DNA of 64,000 nucleotides from Micropterus salmoides (lineage: Eukaryota > Chordata > Actinopteri > Centrarchiformes > Centrarchidae). The stretch spans positions 7,380,155 to 7,444,154 of the forward strand of contig NW_024040596.1 of NCBI RefSeq assembly GCF_014851395.1, in the 5' to 3' direction. The notes under the pieces are model-generated. The model saw only the letters and a program-made list of their open reading frames with translations, searched no databases and was not told the origin of the DNA. Shown here in pieces: positions 1-12,803 of this stretch. Position numbers and translations under genes: made by a program. Positions within the stretch are counted from its first letter, which is position 1, and the number at the start of each line of letters is the position of its first letter.

Positions 1-413
1 AAAGCCCGCAACCAATTGTTTGATGCAGGGATGATAGCTCAAGAGCCTCCTTCTTCTAGAGACAGCCAGCCAGCCTGCCAGTCCCTCCTTGTCCCTGAGC
101 TGTGGATTTCATGCCCCATTTAAAAAGGCATCATCTACATTCCTCGGTGATGTGATTTATTGATTGGCTGGTTACTGCGGTCTGTGTTTCTGTGCCACTT
201 CTGTACCCAAGACTAAAACGAGTAAGGGAATGGAGGAACAATAGAGTTATGAAAAGTATCTGTGTGCTTCCTTAGGGAAGCCGTCTGTGTCAGTCTTTGG
301 AGGTAGGGCCCGGCAAAAGAGTCTAATACAACACAATATTGTTAAACTGCTACTCGAATAGGGTTCAGTTATATTAATGCAATCGTTACTTGAATATAAA
401 ATGGTAGACTTAC
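1..413 (-). other. myo1b: myo1b intron 2, partial
   Basis: This stretch lies downstream of the donor of the first myo1b coding exon and runs off the left edge. No second myosin exon was recognised in it on the minus strand, so it is read as the start of intron 2. Confidence 0.7.
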
Positions 414-544
414 GTATATCTCATTGTGATCAAAGCGGTTCCTCAGGTTCTCGAGGAATGAGTCTTCTGAAAGGGGTTCTAGCAGGACCATGTCGCCAAC
501 CCCAATCATGTTGTCTAGAAGTGACGTCTTCACCTCCATTTTGG
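414..544 (-). CDS. myo1b: Unconventional myosin-Ib, first coding exon (5' end of gene only)
   Basis: This is the amino-terminal exon of a class I myosin motor, a single-headed actin-based motor that works at membranes. Reading leftwards from ATG at 539-537, the peptide starts MEVKTSLLDNMIGVGDMVLL and continues through a RFDHNEIY stretch. This matches the start of vertebrate MYO1B closely and MYO1A less well. The exon ends in frame after Tyr at 414, followed by the donor GTAAGT (413-408). The acceptor is CAG ending at 545, with an alternative CAG ending at 561 that would only lengthen the 5' UTR. Mammalian MYO1B starts with Met-Ala-Lys before MEVK. Here Ala-Lys is present but the codon before it is ACA, so either the inner ATG is used or exon 1 supplies an ATGG. 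The remaining motor, IQ and tail exons lie outside the window. Identification is from memory of the family; the motor core is not visible here. Confidence 0.85.
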
Positions 545-3500
545 CTGTAGGTGTCCCCCCCTGCACAAACATACAGAAGGAAGACATCACACATACTGTA
601 AATTAAACATACTATAAATACATTTTAAAATGTACCCTGGAGTTTTTGACCACTGCAAGCTACAAGTCTGTTTTGTTTATATTGTGCACGTACACATGAA
701 GCACATGCAAGCACTCGTTACTTTCTCGCTATTATGCTGATGAACAGGAGGTGGCTGAAATGCGCTAACAAACAACACGCCAGAAAGTCTGTGGGAAAAA
801 ACAAAAAAAATTTTTTAAAAACTGCTAGCAAGCATTGGTTCAAAAGACCTCTCACTTTTACACCTAGTAGGCCATTATATTGGGTTTGTAGTCCATTATT
901 GGCGAGCTCTCCAGCAATGTTTTGCTAAGAGGCATTCTCTGATCAGAAAATAAACAGTCCTAAACTTAGCCAATGCAAACAAACTCCGGGGTGGACATGT
1001 TTGTACAGCAGTGGTTTGACTCCAGGGGGAGGAGCGGGGCCTTTTGATTGGCTATTCAGTCTTGTTCTCCTGTGGCACGTGAGAATGTCCCGTAGGCGAT
1101 TGCATAACTAAGGAACTTTGCCCTTGACCTCTGGTTGTCTGCGCAGCTGGAATCTGCTCCTGTTTCGTGGCTTCTTTCGCATCAAAGAAATAGCCCCCAA
1201 AACAGTAAACTGCTTCATAGCTTCTTTTCTTTCTTTCACCCCACTTGCTTGTTGCAGCAATATAATATTTGTGGCCGGTAAAGGATCTGGGCCGGAGTGC
1301 CCTCTGACAAAGACACTGCTGGGGGTGGCAGTTTTCAGTCCAGTGTTGCCTCCCATCTCCTTTGGGACAGTAATCCCAATGCTATAGGGCTCGAGATAAA
1401 AGAGGGGCCTAGGATACATTCAGGAACTTGATACAGGGATTTGCTGTACTAAAAACCCAATGTCTGCAGTTGTGACAGACAGATGAGGCCCTGTAGTCAT
1501 CTATTGTTCACTGCTCTCTTAGTACAGATGTCTTTTTTTGCATAACAGAGACAGACACTGGCTGGTGCAGAATAAATTAATGGCAAAGCTGCATATTTAT
1601 AATGTACTCTGATGTTTAAGATCTTTAAAATACAGCAGAGATGTGAGTGAAATTAGAAGAAGCCCCCAAAATGACTATAGCTTGTATCTGTTACTCCCTC
1701 CCTGGAGGAAAAAAAAAACAACACAATTTCTGCTTAGATTAATATCACACAAATATCAGACACAGTGTAGACACAGACGTGGCAAATTCATGTTTGGGGA
1801 TTAAACAACTGGATTAGAGGGTAAAACAGTATGTGATCTGAAACAATTGGTGGACAGCCAAAACAGAACAACTCAAAGCTCCCAACATTTCAGCACAAAA
1901 CCCTCACTTTGTCTGCAAAGCATAAACCTATCAACAAAATCAACTTTTTGTAGAAACTCTGGAGCAGCGTGGCATTCCCAGAAAAAAAAAATAAAAAGGA
2001 TCCCCTGTGTAGACTTACACTTCACTTGTTCCCCAGCTTCTGTTCGCCTGCAGGGCACAATGTTATTGGCCCATAAAGAAGTTGCCTGGCTCTTGGTAGG
2101 AGGCAAGATTCAAGCTCCAAAAGGACTCACTCCTATACCCGGCATGAAAACAAGAAGGGGAACGGTGGGGGAGAATGCTGAAAAATGATTGATGTTCTTT
2201 GGCAATTAAGATGTTTTTTAAAAAAGGGCTGCCTTGCTGCAAACACACCAACAGTTCCATCTTGACCCAGAGTAATGTGCAAAGCAGGTCTGTTGTCAAC
2301 TCACAGTCCAGTGAGGTCTATTCCTTTGTGCCCGCTGACTAGCGCAATGTGTCGGTCTGATGGCATTGTGCCAAAACATTCCCAGTGACGGCTCACGTAT
2401 TGATTTGGCTGCCTGCAATGCAGTTTTAAATCAAGTTATTTCCTTACAAAAAACACAGCTGCTGATTCCCTGGAGGGATGAAACAACAGTCACCTGCTCA
2501 GAGAGCTCACACCGTATGTTATCTTTCTGTAGGGTTTCACGTTGTTGCTGCTGTTTTACTACAGCATCCCCAGGTGTGTTTGTTACTCTCAAAAGTGCCG
2601 GGTATTACATTACTTTAAATAGATAGACTAAATATTGGCCGAGTAGTACAATATCAAGTAGTTAACTACTTAGCTCCTGACAACCTACTGCCTATGCGGA
2701 CAAAGAGATATCTGCTACACTGGAAGTGCTGCGTCTAGTCTCTGAATGAAGTTTAAAAAGGACATAGCCTAATCTTTCTCAGTGAAAACAGATGCTGAAG
2801 CCTCTGGGCAACCTGGGGGAGAACTGTGTGTCCATGCTGCCCGAGTGCCTGTGCCAGTCTGACCAACAACATATTGTATTTGTCTGCAGCCTGGGCGCCC
2901 TCAGCTCCTCTGCTGATAACCCACTACCCCAGATTCAGAGCTGGCTTCTAGGCAGCCAGTGACACAATCCCATTAATAAGAGTTGCTGCCTGCTGCTAAC
3001 TGTTGTACTGGAGGATCCAAAGGGGGCGGGGGGGCGGGGGCTGACAGCCTTGATTAAACTCAGGGGATTATCCTCACTGCTGAGTGGTAGAGAGATGAGA
3101 TAAATGTTGGTAAATGCCTGTGATGGTAAAAACACAGATTTATTGCAAAGTGTACACATGAAGGACAAAAAAAACCTCCCACTGTTATGTTTTAAAGAAA
3201 ATCACTTTATCAATCTAAATCAAAACGACCCAGTATGAACCAGGGCTCCTACAAAAATGTCCAGGTAGATTTGACATCTAGAGATTTTACATTCTGCCTA
3301 TTTATGCTATTATGTTGCCAAATAATTGCCAGAGGATTGTATCTTGGTACTGTAGCTCACACAGATCGATCTGTGGCTGTTCAGTCCACACACCTACGCA
3401 GAAAGTTAGAAGGCGTTCCACTGTCAAACACATCTGCCCAAAGAGGAAATAAACTAACCGGTGCTACCTTTACTTGTATTATTTTCCCTTTAAATATTTA

Positions 3501-3830
3501 ATAAATTATATTATTGTATATTTCTTGTGTCTAATAAAATAAGAACAGAAAATTACTTTACTCCATTTTCACTTCAGCTGTGAAGCCTTGTTTCTTCATG
3601 GTGTCCATTTAAACAATAATTATTGCAGTCACAGAAGGTCTGGTTTCCGTACGCAGAAAAGTCTGTTTACTTTTCTGACTGCAGAACTCAAATGTTCAGA
3701 CAAGCTTAGTGTTTGGTTATTTGCATTGCTATGTAAAATATTCAATTCAAAAGATATTGCCACTTCGTTCTCTCGCAATCTTTCTCAAACTAATTTGGTC
3801 GTGGATGTCTGGAATTGGTACAGTTATATT

Positions 3831-4435
3831 GCTGCATTCCATTCAGTGTTGGAGGTCTGCATTTTACAGCTGAAATTTCCAACTTCCGACCTCGAAGTGT
3901 TCGCCAAACATAAACAAAAAACTGGAACAAACTGAAGTTTCTTGTGTACACAGAACTGAACTCTCAGCAGTGACATTGGTGCTGCAGCCCACATGGAAGA
4001 GCATTTTGTAAATGGTAAACCATTAACTAAAAGGCCGTTTAAAGTATATTTTCCTGTATTAAATTAAAATTATTTAAAATTATACAATCAAATAGTAAAA
4101 CCTGTTCTGCATGCAAATTGATGTCAAATGTGTCACCAGTGTTAGGCAGCAGCTGATTACGGTATACATACTGTATCTGAAAATCTTCTGTGTGCGCAAG
4201 TTATGTAGCTAAAGGGGAACACACTTAACGAGTAACATACGTCACTCCTTTTTTTTTTTTTATTAAAACAGCTATCTTTTTAATTAACACCTAGGGCACT
4301 GCTGAGAGTTCATTTGTGTGTACACCACCAACATCAGTTTGTTACCGTCAGCCATGTTTTTTGTTGATGTTTTGTGTCGGAAGTTGGAAATTTTATCTGG
4401 AAAATTATGACCTCTAACTTTGACTGGAACGCAGC
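3831..4435. mobile_element. MITE-like element with long terminal inverted repeats
   Basis: The segment at about 3831-3975 and the reverse complement of about 4292-4435 align over most of their length. Both outer ends begin GCTGC(A/G)TTCCA, both contain AAATTTCCAACTTCCGAC, and both inner ends carry TGAACTCTCAGCAGTG. The arms are roughly 145 bp, with visible mismatches and small gaps, and flank about 310 bp of AT-rich core with no coding potential. Long imperfect inverted arms without a transposase suggest a nonautonomous DNA transposon. The superfamily is not determined. Confidence 0.6.
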
Positions 4436-4652
4436 ATGAGGCACTTGGGGCAGAGCTGTGGGGCTGTGACCTGCAGGTGTAGATGCAGATCTGTGTAGGA
4501 GTGTGCGTTCCTTCGCTCGCCACACTTCTTGCCTTGCTTTTGATGACATCAGGCTCGTTCTGGCCCGCTCTCTCTCAGACAGTGGTAAACACTTTGGCTG
4601 CACTGACTGCCTGCTCAAAATGTCAAAAAACACACTGCTTGTATTATTATTT

Positions 4653-4664
4653 CCCCCCCCCCCC
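4653..4664. repeat. Poly(C) tract
   Basis: A run of 12 C residues in an otherwise AT-rich intron. Confidence 0.95.
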
Positions 4665-4803
4665 TCGATACTCAAAAACAGAATAGGGGCAACAATAATC
4701 TGGAAACACATATGCTCCCATACTTACCCGGACTCTCAAATGACTAAAATCTAATTCCATACTTGTCCATACCGCGTGGGAACCCTGATAAACCTTTGGC
4801 TGG

Positions 4804-4848
4804 TTTATCAATCTCTCTGTTGCAAACTGCATTAGAGAGATTGATTAA
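4804..4848. repeat. Short perfect hairpin
   Basis: ATCAATCTCTCT at 4807-4818 is followed 15 bases later by its exact reverse complement AGAGAGATTGAT at 4834-4845. The pairing extends outward for about three more bases with one mismatch. No protein context; function unknown. Confidence 0.7.
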
Positions 4849-7800
4849 ATCACTTTGATCCATGTTTAAGAGGAAAGCATCACGTGTGCCCACATGGTTT
4901 AGCTGCCAGTAATCTCAAATCTAAATCTAATGAATCAGTGATGTAGCAAAACTTAAGGTCAAATGCCCTCGTCTGGATGTAACTGAGTGCGCTCTCCAAA
5001 ATCTGCCCGGCACAGTGCCTGTGCATGGCAGTGGTTTACACATACCATACGCTTACCAAAAGCATCAAAAACATTGCTTTCTGTTAAAAAAAACAAAAAA
5101 ACAACATCATCTTTCAAATAGCTGGATATGAATGGAGACTTTTCTGAACTGTCCTTGTAACACTGATGTGTAGGCTACATGTAACGGCAAAATGGAAAGT
5201 GTTTCATAGGACCTCTAATAATTACTTTTGCTGGGACTTCCTATCTGCCTTTACTTATCATCATCTAGAGCCCACTTTGAATGTCAGGAGAAGGGCATTG
5301 TTTTGATCCTGCATAACATACAGTAAAAGCCACAGAATTTAATTTTAAAATTGGAGTTGGATCTATAATTCCCACAGATTAAAGTGCTGTATTCATAAGA
5401 GCCAAGTTGCTCAACAGTATGATAAACACGCGTGAGAGATTTTGTCATCAAAAGTCTGATAGTGATGGGTGGGCTGGAGCTGGGATTTCCATGCACGTAA
5501 CCAACAGTATTATGAGACATGTTTTACTTCCTGCCACTGACGCTGACCTAGATTTCCCAACCAGGTCAAGATACAAGGAAAACATCGAGAAACACCATTA
5601 AATGTGCATACATTATTTACAGGCCCTAGACTATGACCACGTGTTCTTTTCTGTCCTTTAGTCACTTGACCAAAAGTCAAGAGCTGCGTAGATGGGCAGT
5701 GAAAATACAAAACGTGGAGTCAGTAAGCCAGATGCTCCTCATTAGGATGCGCACACGTACAGGATTAAAAATAAAAGCAGCTCAGAGTGACTATCAGTTT
5801 TGAAATGGCCAATATTTTCATCATGATCAACAAAGCAAGCTTGCAGTCTATGACACGTAATCTGTGAGTAAGCAAATGGGTCGGAGCTACACGGAGAGAT
5901 GACTAGCGCCGTTCTACCTTGCAGCGTTTGTTTGAGAACACAGTGGCGTGTGTACATGTGCAAAGAAATGATAATAAAATCTATTATGCAGCGTAATAGT
6001 GTGTAAATTCCCAGCAGATCAAGATGGCCTTGTTGCGGGGCAGGAGAGTCACAACATCACAGGCTGCTGGCAATGATGGAGATTAAAACCCTCCCTAATG
6101 GAGCAGCAGTAGGGCATGGGGCTGTGCCAGAGAGGCCAGGACAGAGGCTTAGAGGGGCAGAGAATGAGCTGCTGCCTGAGAAAGTGACCTCAAATCCAGA
6201 GCCCTCAACAATGCTCCAGGTGCACATCTGTGCAAGAGTATGTGCGCAAAAGCTGGCATGCGAACAAACTGGCAGTTGCTCTACTCGCAGGCAAAAAGAC
6301 TGAACAAACTTACAACAATAACTTGCAGTTAATGACTTCTATTTGATGATTTCTGTCTGTCAAAAGTGCACACATTTGCGTGGGGTTTTCATGCCACACA
6401 ACCATCCGGACTGGTTAAACATAAACCTGTAACCCAAACAAACACCGCTTTATTTACAATACATCTCAAACTGCAGGGAGACATACTGGTATATTTGCAA
6501 AACACGAGCCTACAGCTGGCAAAATGACGGTCAAACAACCATCCCATGATTAATCCACTGGACATACAAAACCCTGATTGAAGAGAGACCCAATAGCTGA
6601 TGGGAATAACTGTCTGATGTGTTAGATTTAAAAGGCCCAGAAAACATATTTTCTTAATCAGCTTCTGACTATGAGCAACGGGGTACTACATGATCACAAA
6701 ATAATCTGCCAAAGTCGGAACAGTTCTGGTAATGTCACGAGATTTCCACATTTGGGGATTTTTGTCTGTGCTTCTCACTGATTTGAGGTGGACAGGGCTC
6801 AGCTGGAAAATGGTGACGCACCGATCAGATTTTAGTAACATTTAAATCAAAAAGTGGTGGTCCAAGGCTAACCCTTTTTCACAGCAGACATTTTGACTTG
6901 CGATAGCCTGATCACATCCTGTCTCAAATGTCTGAAAACCGTTTCTCTTTTGTTAACAGTTTATACTCTCACAGGAGGTTATATGATCATCAAGTGGATC
7001 GTGCAAAACAGCTACTGACCGTCAAATCTGCGTGTCAAAGTTTTCCCAAGAGGAGCCTGATGTGAAAAATGTGCAGATTTAACGAATATACTAATTGCGG
7101 CTGAATGTGTCACAAAAAATAAAATAATAATTTAAGTGCTGGTGTGACCGGGCCTTAACGGCAGGTCTTAACGATTTGCAAAGTATTTATTGTGACAGAT
7201 ACTGCAACATGCATCACATTTTTAGTAGAAATGGTAATTTTTGCATTTCATTTTTCACTGAAAAAAAATAAATCCAAAAAATGATCAATGTTATTTTTGC
7301 TGTGGTCTGTACCAACCAAGCATGTTGCCTTGCGTCTGGAGAATATGATTTGTAGGCCGGGGGCATCTCTGTAGCGCCACATTGCTTCATTTATAATGGT
7401 ATCGTTGACACATTTTACCTTCATCAAAAAATTGCACCTCCAGCATTCCTGCTTTCTGTTTCCAGGCTACTATCAATCAAATCTGATCAACCCACACCCA
7501 TACACTAAAACTATTTAAATAATGTGTGACTATCGTGAGTTTTACTGGTAACTTTTAGAGCATTTATTTTCACAAATGAAGCAGAATAATATTTGTCAAT
7601 TCCCCCCCTCTTCTCCTTAAGTGTGCCAAGACGTCCCTTATACATACTTATCTCCTGTAGTAGAAGTAACACACTGTAAAAATGTGATTTATACGTGAGG
7701 GATAGACCAAGTGAAAACTATGGGCCTTTACCACTGATTTCAACTTGCATCATGCAACTTTTCACACTTGCAGCTCCAAATGGCAATGTAAGGGAATCAT

Positions 7801-9340
7801 GTAAAATGACATTAGCTTAAGGACAGGAAGCATGCTCATATATGCACACAGTCCACTTGGAATGTTATAAAAGGGACAGATAGGGTGGATTTTTACATAA
7901 AAATCCTCCGGGTGGACCTATTATTTTCTACGGTCAATGTGGTCAACACTCCTCTTTTCCTTCCTCAGGGTCCAAGCTGTTGGTCTTCACCAGTAACAAT
8001 AGCTCTGAAGTGCCTCAGCCACTTATCAGCTATCAAATAAACGCACACAGGAGAACACTGCAAGGTTACAATTTTTCACTGTATTATAGTACATGAACGC
8101 ACTCAAACGTTACCCAGACTGCTTTGCATTCGCAGCTTCAGCGTCGTCTGCACAACAGGCAGTCCAACGCTTGGTCTGGCATGGTTTAACTTAAGTGAAT
8201 GGAGAAAGCGGCTGTACTAGATTTAACAAAGCAACAGTGAGACGAATCAAAACGTACAGCCTTATTACTCTCGCTCCACAGGGAGACAAAGGAAGTAGAG
8301 TTTAAGCAGTTAAGTTGAACGTGGAAAATGTTCTGAGTCAGACAGCACAGGAGGGTAGTTCTTTGTTAGGATAGTGAACTTGAGGACACTGTGGGATTTT
8401 TACCCTTTCAACTCCAAAGTAACATAAATCAGGAAACAAGGGGTAAAAAAATGTTTCAGAAAGTTGATAAGAAATGGAAATGCAACTACACATCATTCAG
8501 AAGACTTTTTATGCTTCTTGGCTGCCCTATGAGAGAGAGTCTCTAGCCGTCTGTCTATGTTGATGCAGGGCTAACACAAGATGCACGCCTCACTACACTA
8601 AGCTGCACGGGCAGACATGTGCAAACACTATTCATCACCATGGCACTGGCTGGGGGACTTTGGTCCTCTACGCGCACCACATTAGACCACAGCATCCCAC
8701 CCGACAGTGTTCATGAAGAGGCTTTTGGCACATAAGAAAAAAAGGCACTGATGCAACTTAAAGTAAGCCCGCCAACAAGCTCACACTGAGGAGAGCTACT
8801 AGAGCGGTCGACAGTCCCACACACGGTCGTCATCCAAGTCTGAGCTAAACGGTTGTTACTTTTTCCAGGAGTCTCTCAGTAACTCCGAAAGGCTTAGCTC
8901 ACACTACCTTTCACACAGTCATCTTACATCACTGTTTGTTTGATCAGTGCGGGCAATAAAGTTCCCATCTGGTTTCCCCACTGAGAATCTGGCCATCAGA
9001 GGCGGGACATATTTGTGGAAAACCACAAAGAGAAAGACACAATCCATTTTTTTTTAAAATAGGAAAGTTCACATCTGATCCTGATGTGATCCTCTCGGGA
9101 TTTCAAGTTCACAAATGGAATTAGAAGTTGGGAAAAACTACAGGATTCAAAACAGAGCCAAGCATAGACGCACTCTGGCATCAAAAGACACCCGTGCGAC
9201 AAACTAGAACATATCAAGCATAACATTTTGGAACATTTCCACTGAAGTCATGTTTTGAATCAGTTAGGGCCCCACAACTCAGACGCATGAATATTTTTAT
9301 ACAGTAAACTAAGATGCACATAGTTTGGACTAAACATGAC

Positions 9341-9358
9341 AGAGAGAGAGAGAGAGAG
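9341..9358. repeat. (GA)n microsatellite
   Basis: About nine AG units directly repeated. Confidence 0.95.
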
Positions 9359-9607
9359 AAATCTCAGTCCAAGTCGAGATAAAAACTCAGGCTGTTTAGT
9401 GCAATCAGCAGCTTCTGCACGCCTTGACTCCAGTTACAAAAACATATGCACTTGAATCACTTTAACACATTTCTAAAGGGCATGCACGTATAGATTTAAA
9501 GCTTCAGTGGCAATCCATGGTGATGTTACAGCAGCAGTTCAGCTAACTGCATACATTATTACTTTAGAGTGACTTTATCCTCCATCTACTATAGATTTCC
9601 TTCCCAT

Positions 9608-9633
9608 AAAAAAAAAAAAAAAAAAAAAAAAAA
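9608..9633. repeat. Poly(A) tract, 26 bases
   Basis: An uninterrupted A run. No retroposed body was recognised immediately 5' of it, so it is listed only as a homopolymer. Confidence 0.95.
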
Positions 9634-10454
9634 GGAGGTATTCCACTCCTTGTTTGATTTCACAAGTTTCAAGCTAGATCTGGCAGGGGATGGCAGCAGA
9701 GAGAAAGCAGGTCAAATTCTTGACAAGAAGGAACTTTGGGATGTTCCTCAAAGAGGTGAATAGTTTTATTCATGCAGTCCATGCTGAGCAGTAATTTATT
9801 CCAGTCAGCCAAAAACCAGGGGCGTCCTGGAGGGTAAACCCACCTTCAGTCAGTTTATCCACTTTTAAAGCAGACATCTTTTTCCCCTCCCTCAAATGCA
9901 GCAACAGATAACAGTGTACATAATGTAAGGATATATAGCCTACTTATAATGAAATATGATGACAGTGGTTGTTTCACTTTGAAGGATCCCAAAGTTGAAA
10001 TCAGACTTCATTCCCCCCCAAGCATAACTGACTAAAAACGCCCATTTCACAGCCAGCGTTACATTCATACGGCGCTGAACAAGCCACACTTTGATAATAA
10101 TGTCATCTCAAAATAAAGTTGACACTTTTGCTAAGTTAGTGTCCTCTGGGCCGGGGTCTGCAGTGGTTTGGACTCTCTCGGGGTGTACAAAGAAGCAGCA
10201 GATGTAGGCAATTAGCGACCACACTTTTCGTGAACGTTGCTCAACGAGCCTCGGTTTGGATTAAGAAAGGAGACGAAACAGCGAAACTAAACTCGGACAC
10301 GCTCAGCCCGAGCAGATTTATCCTTATGACATTACAATTCGCTCACAAAGAAAAATAAAGATAAACAAAAAAGAAAAAGCCCAACCCCCCTCCTGCACGA
10401 AGTGAGGAGGAATGAATGAGTTGGGGAGCAGACGATCTACAGACTGTATGCACA

Positions 10455-10472
10455 GACACACACACACACACA
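10455..10472. repeat. (CA)n microsatellite
   Basis: A short run of CA units followed by A7. Confidence 0.9.
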
Positions 10473-10586
10473 AAAAAAGTTAACTTTTGAGGAAAAGTTG
10501 CAACCGTGTAACAAATGAGTCAAACGAGAGGACCTGGTCTCGCACTGTCAGCACCTAGCTAAAGCAAATGAAGATGTCAAACTTGC

Positions 10587-10960
10587 CTCTTTATCTCCGC
10601 AAGAGCTGTTCCTTCTCGTCCTAAATCCACTCTACGGACAAAATTAGGATCCGAGAGGTGGTTCTCCGAAGTCTGGAGTGACTCCTGAAGCCCTTCCCCG
10701 CTGCCTTCACTTTAACTCGTGTCTGCCGCGCTGGATGAGGCTGAACGTGGCTCTCATCCGGATCTCGTGGACTTTGAATGGAGCTCTGGATGGACTTGGA
10801 GAGTGCAGGGTCCGCCGGGCGTAGGGAGTGGCTGGAGCGGCGTCTCTAGGCTAGTCCAGCGTCCCCTAATCACCTCCAGAGCGAAGAGGCGGCGGGGGAG
10901 GTGGGGTTGTGATGCCTTCTCGTTCCGGCGGAAATATGGCGAAGTGATTTAGTTGTCCAC
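10587..10960 (-). promoter_or_regulatory. myo1b: Probable myo1b promoter and 5' noncoding exon
   Basis: This is the most CpG-dense stretch between the two genes, with GGCGGCGGGG and several CCGG and CGCC runs, and it contrasts with AT-rich flanks. An ATGGCG box on the plus strand at 10936-10941 resembles the YY1 sites often found at TATA-less vertebrate starts. Reading leftwards, a splice donor of the minor GC type, AGAG|GCAAGT, lies at the 10587/10586 boundary and could end a noncoding exon 1. Its joining to the acceptor at 545 is an inference; no transcript evidence is available. Alternative GT donors at 11149-11154 and 11115-11120 lie in AT-rich DNA and look less likely. Confidence 0.4.
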
Positions 10961-11819
10961 CTGAAGCGCTCGCCACGCATTTCACTGTCATTATGTGGAA
11001 ATACAATGCTTCCCACGACCAGCTCACCAACAGTTTACCAAACACCAGCTATTTGTGATTTTACACTTCACCAATTTAATTAAACATTTTAAATTATATG
11101 CCTAAAAAGGCCTAACTTACATGGTGAAAGTGGGATTGATGAATTGACTGATAACTTACGGGAAAATCCTGTAGGTTGTTTTGAAACATGTTTTGTAGCG
11201 TATCTAAATAGCCTAATGGGAATTATTAGACTCAAATGTCAATCCTTTAAAAAAAAAGTGGGGGGAATGATTTGATCAAACGTGTTTTGAGAAGTTGCAG
11301 TAATCAGAGCCAAGATTTACGAGGTGAATGGTAACGCAGCATTAAAGTTTTCCCTTCATCCCACAGGCAGATCCGCCATCCACCCGACAGCACAACACCC
11401 CCCTCCTGTGTCTTAATGCTAGATAGCAACGATTTGTTGACCCATTGTTTAATGATAGTCACTCTGGGTAAGTGTGGTGCGTCAGTAGAAAGGGTTAAAT
11501 GGAAATAGAAACTTTTGTTGCAGTCTGCGTGGAGGGGGGGAAACGTTTCTTCTATCCATTTACACGTAAACCAAAGAATCTGACATCGAACTGTACGGGG
11601 GGTTCTTGTACAGGAATTGACTCTATATCACGCCATCTTGCTTCCTCCGACAAAAACATTAAATCATACTGTATTATGTGCTACAGGCGCTTGTAAGTGT
11701 ACCACGGTTATTTCACTCCGGCGTTTCTTTTTCAGTTTTGAACAGTTTGTGAACTGTAACTCTCCCCACACAAGTGTGATGACCCACATAGATTTGGTGT
11801 TACTGCACATGCGCTGATT
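10961..11819. other. Intergenic stretch between divergent myo1b and bzw1
   Basis: About 0.9 kb between the CpG-rich block and the bzw1 5' exon. No conserved reading frame is seen. It would hold any shared regulatory DNA of the head-to-head pair. Confidence 0.5.
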
Positions 11820-11920
11820 CGTCTACAATTTCCTCTTCCCTGGAACTGATTTTGTTGGGGGGGATCCAGCGGTTTTAGTTTTTATTTCACGGACTGTTTT
11901 TGCTCAAAAAGAAGATTTCG
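11820..11920 (+). other. bzw1: bzw1 5' noncoding exon 1 (approximate start)
   Basis: A donor GTGAGA at 11921 follows AAGATTTCG. No earlier coding exon is required, because the conserved start codon lies in the next exon. This is therefore the best candidate for the leader exon. The 5' boundary is a guess: a pyrimidine-rich start near TTTCCTCTTCCCTGG at 11829-11843 would suit a TOP-like initiation site. The intron that follows runs to CAG at 12793. Confidence 0.5.
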
Positions 11921-12381
11921 GTGAGATTGCGGCTTGTTTTTGTTTAATGTAATTGAGTGATGGTCGTATATTTGAGCTTATTGTGGTTCTGCTTCAGGAA
12001 AATAAAGGAAGCTGAAGCTAATTGCAGTTAGCTAGCTAACGCTAACGGTACCAGGTGGAGTCAGCCATCCAGCTCGGCTCTGTCTGGCTTTAACATTTCT
12101 AAATCTTTAGTGTCACCGCTTACGCCATTTAGTCAGATCTTGGTTGTAACGTTAACTAATAACGTTTAATAGATTCGCATAATAACAGTGAACACCGCTA
12201 GACAGATGTCCAAGACTGTTGAATATGAATCCACTTAGCTAAGGTTAACAATGTGGGTTAACGTTACCTCTAACTGTAACGTTAACTAACATAAATGTTG
12301 AGTAATGAAGGCCCAGAAGTCACTGATCAGTACATGGCCCCTCACATATGTCAGGTGAACAAGGTGGCTAATATCTGGGAG

Positions 12382-12401
12382 TTTTTTTTTTTTTTTTTTT
12401 T
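12382..12401. repeat. Poly(T) tract in bzw1 intron 1
   Basis: A run of 20 T residues with no attached element recognised. Confidence 0.9.
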
Positions 12402-12803
12402 ACCTTGCACGCACTGTATGTGGTGGTGATGACATATATAGCAATTATAAGTCGCTTTGGTAAAAGCGTCAGCTAAATGAATAAATGCAAATGTGAAAAT
12501 CACTACATGTGTGATTAACATACTGAACATAACGTTACAACCACTCTGCCAACTTTGTTTCCATTATAATTATCATTTGATTTGTGCCTGTTTCACAGCG
12601 GCCTTCATATTGTGATGTTGTGTTGCACTACATCTTAAGTTATTAAATAAACTTAGGTGATGGCTGGAATAGTTATTTTCATCCATGTCCCCCCCAGTGT
12701 ATCATAGATATATAGATGAGAAAAGTCTTTTCACTTTTATTTACTAATGTTATATTATCTTGATTTTGTTTAACTTCCCTTTTTGTTTTCCAGAGTGTCT
12801 TTT

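Larger units (their letters stand above)
545..10586 (-). other. myo1b: Long first intron of myo1b (inferred)
   Basis: About 10 kb of AT-rich DNA separates the first coding exon from the CpG-dense stretch near 10.7 kb. No conserved protein-like reading frame was recognised on either strand; the short open frames look like chance. It contains an inverted-repeat element (3831-4435), a hairpin at 4804-4848 and simple repeats, listed separately. Calling it intron depends on the 5' end of myo1b being near 10.6-10.96 kb, which is inferred. Confidence 0.5.

Noticed and set aside
1108..1419. Overlapping open frames on both strands near 1.1-1.4 kb
   Set aside because: No similarity recognised on either strand; within the inferred myo1b intron.
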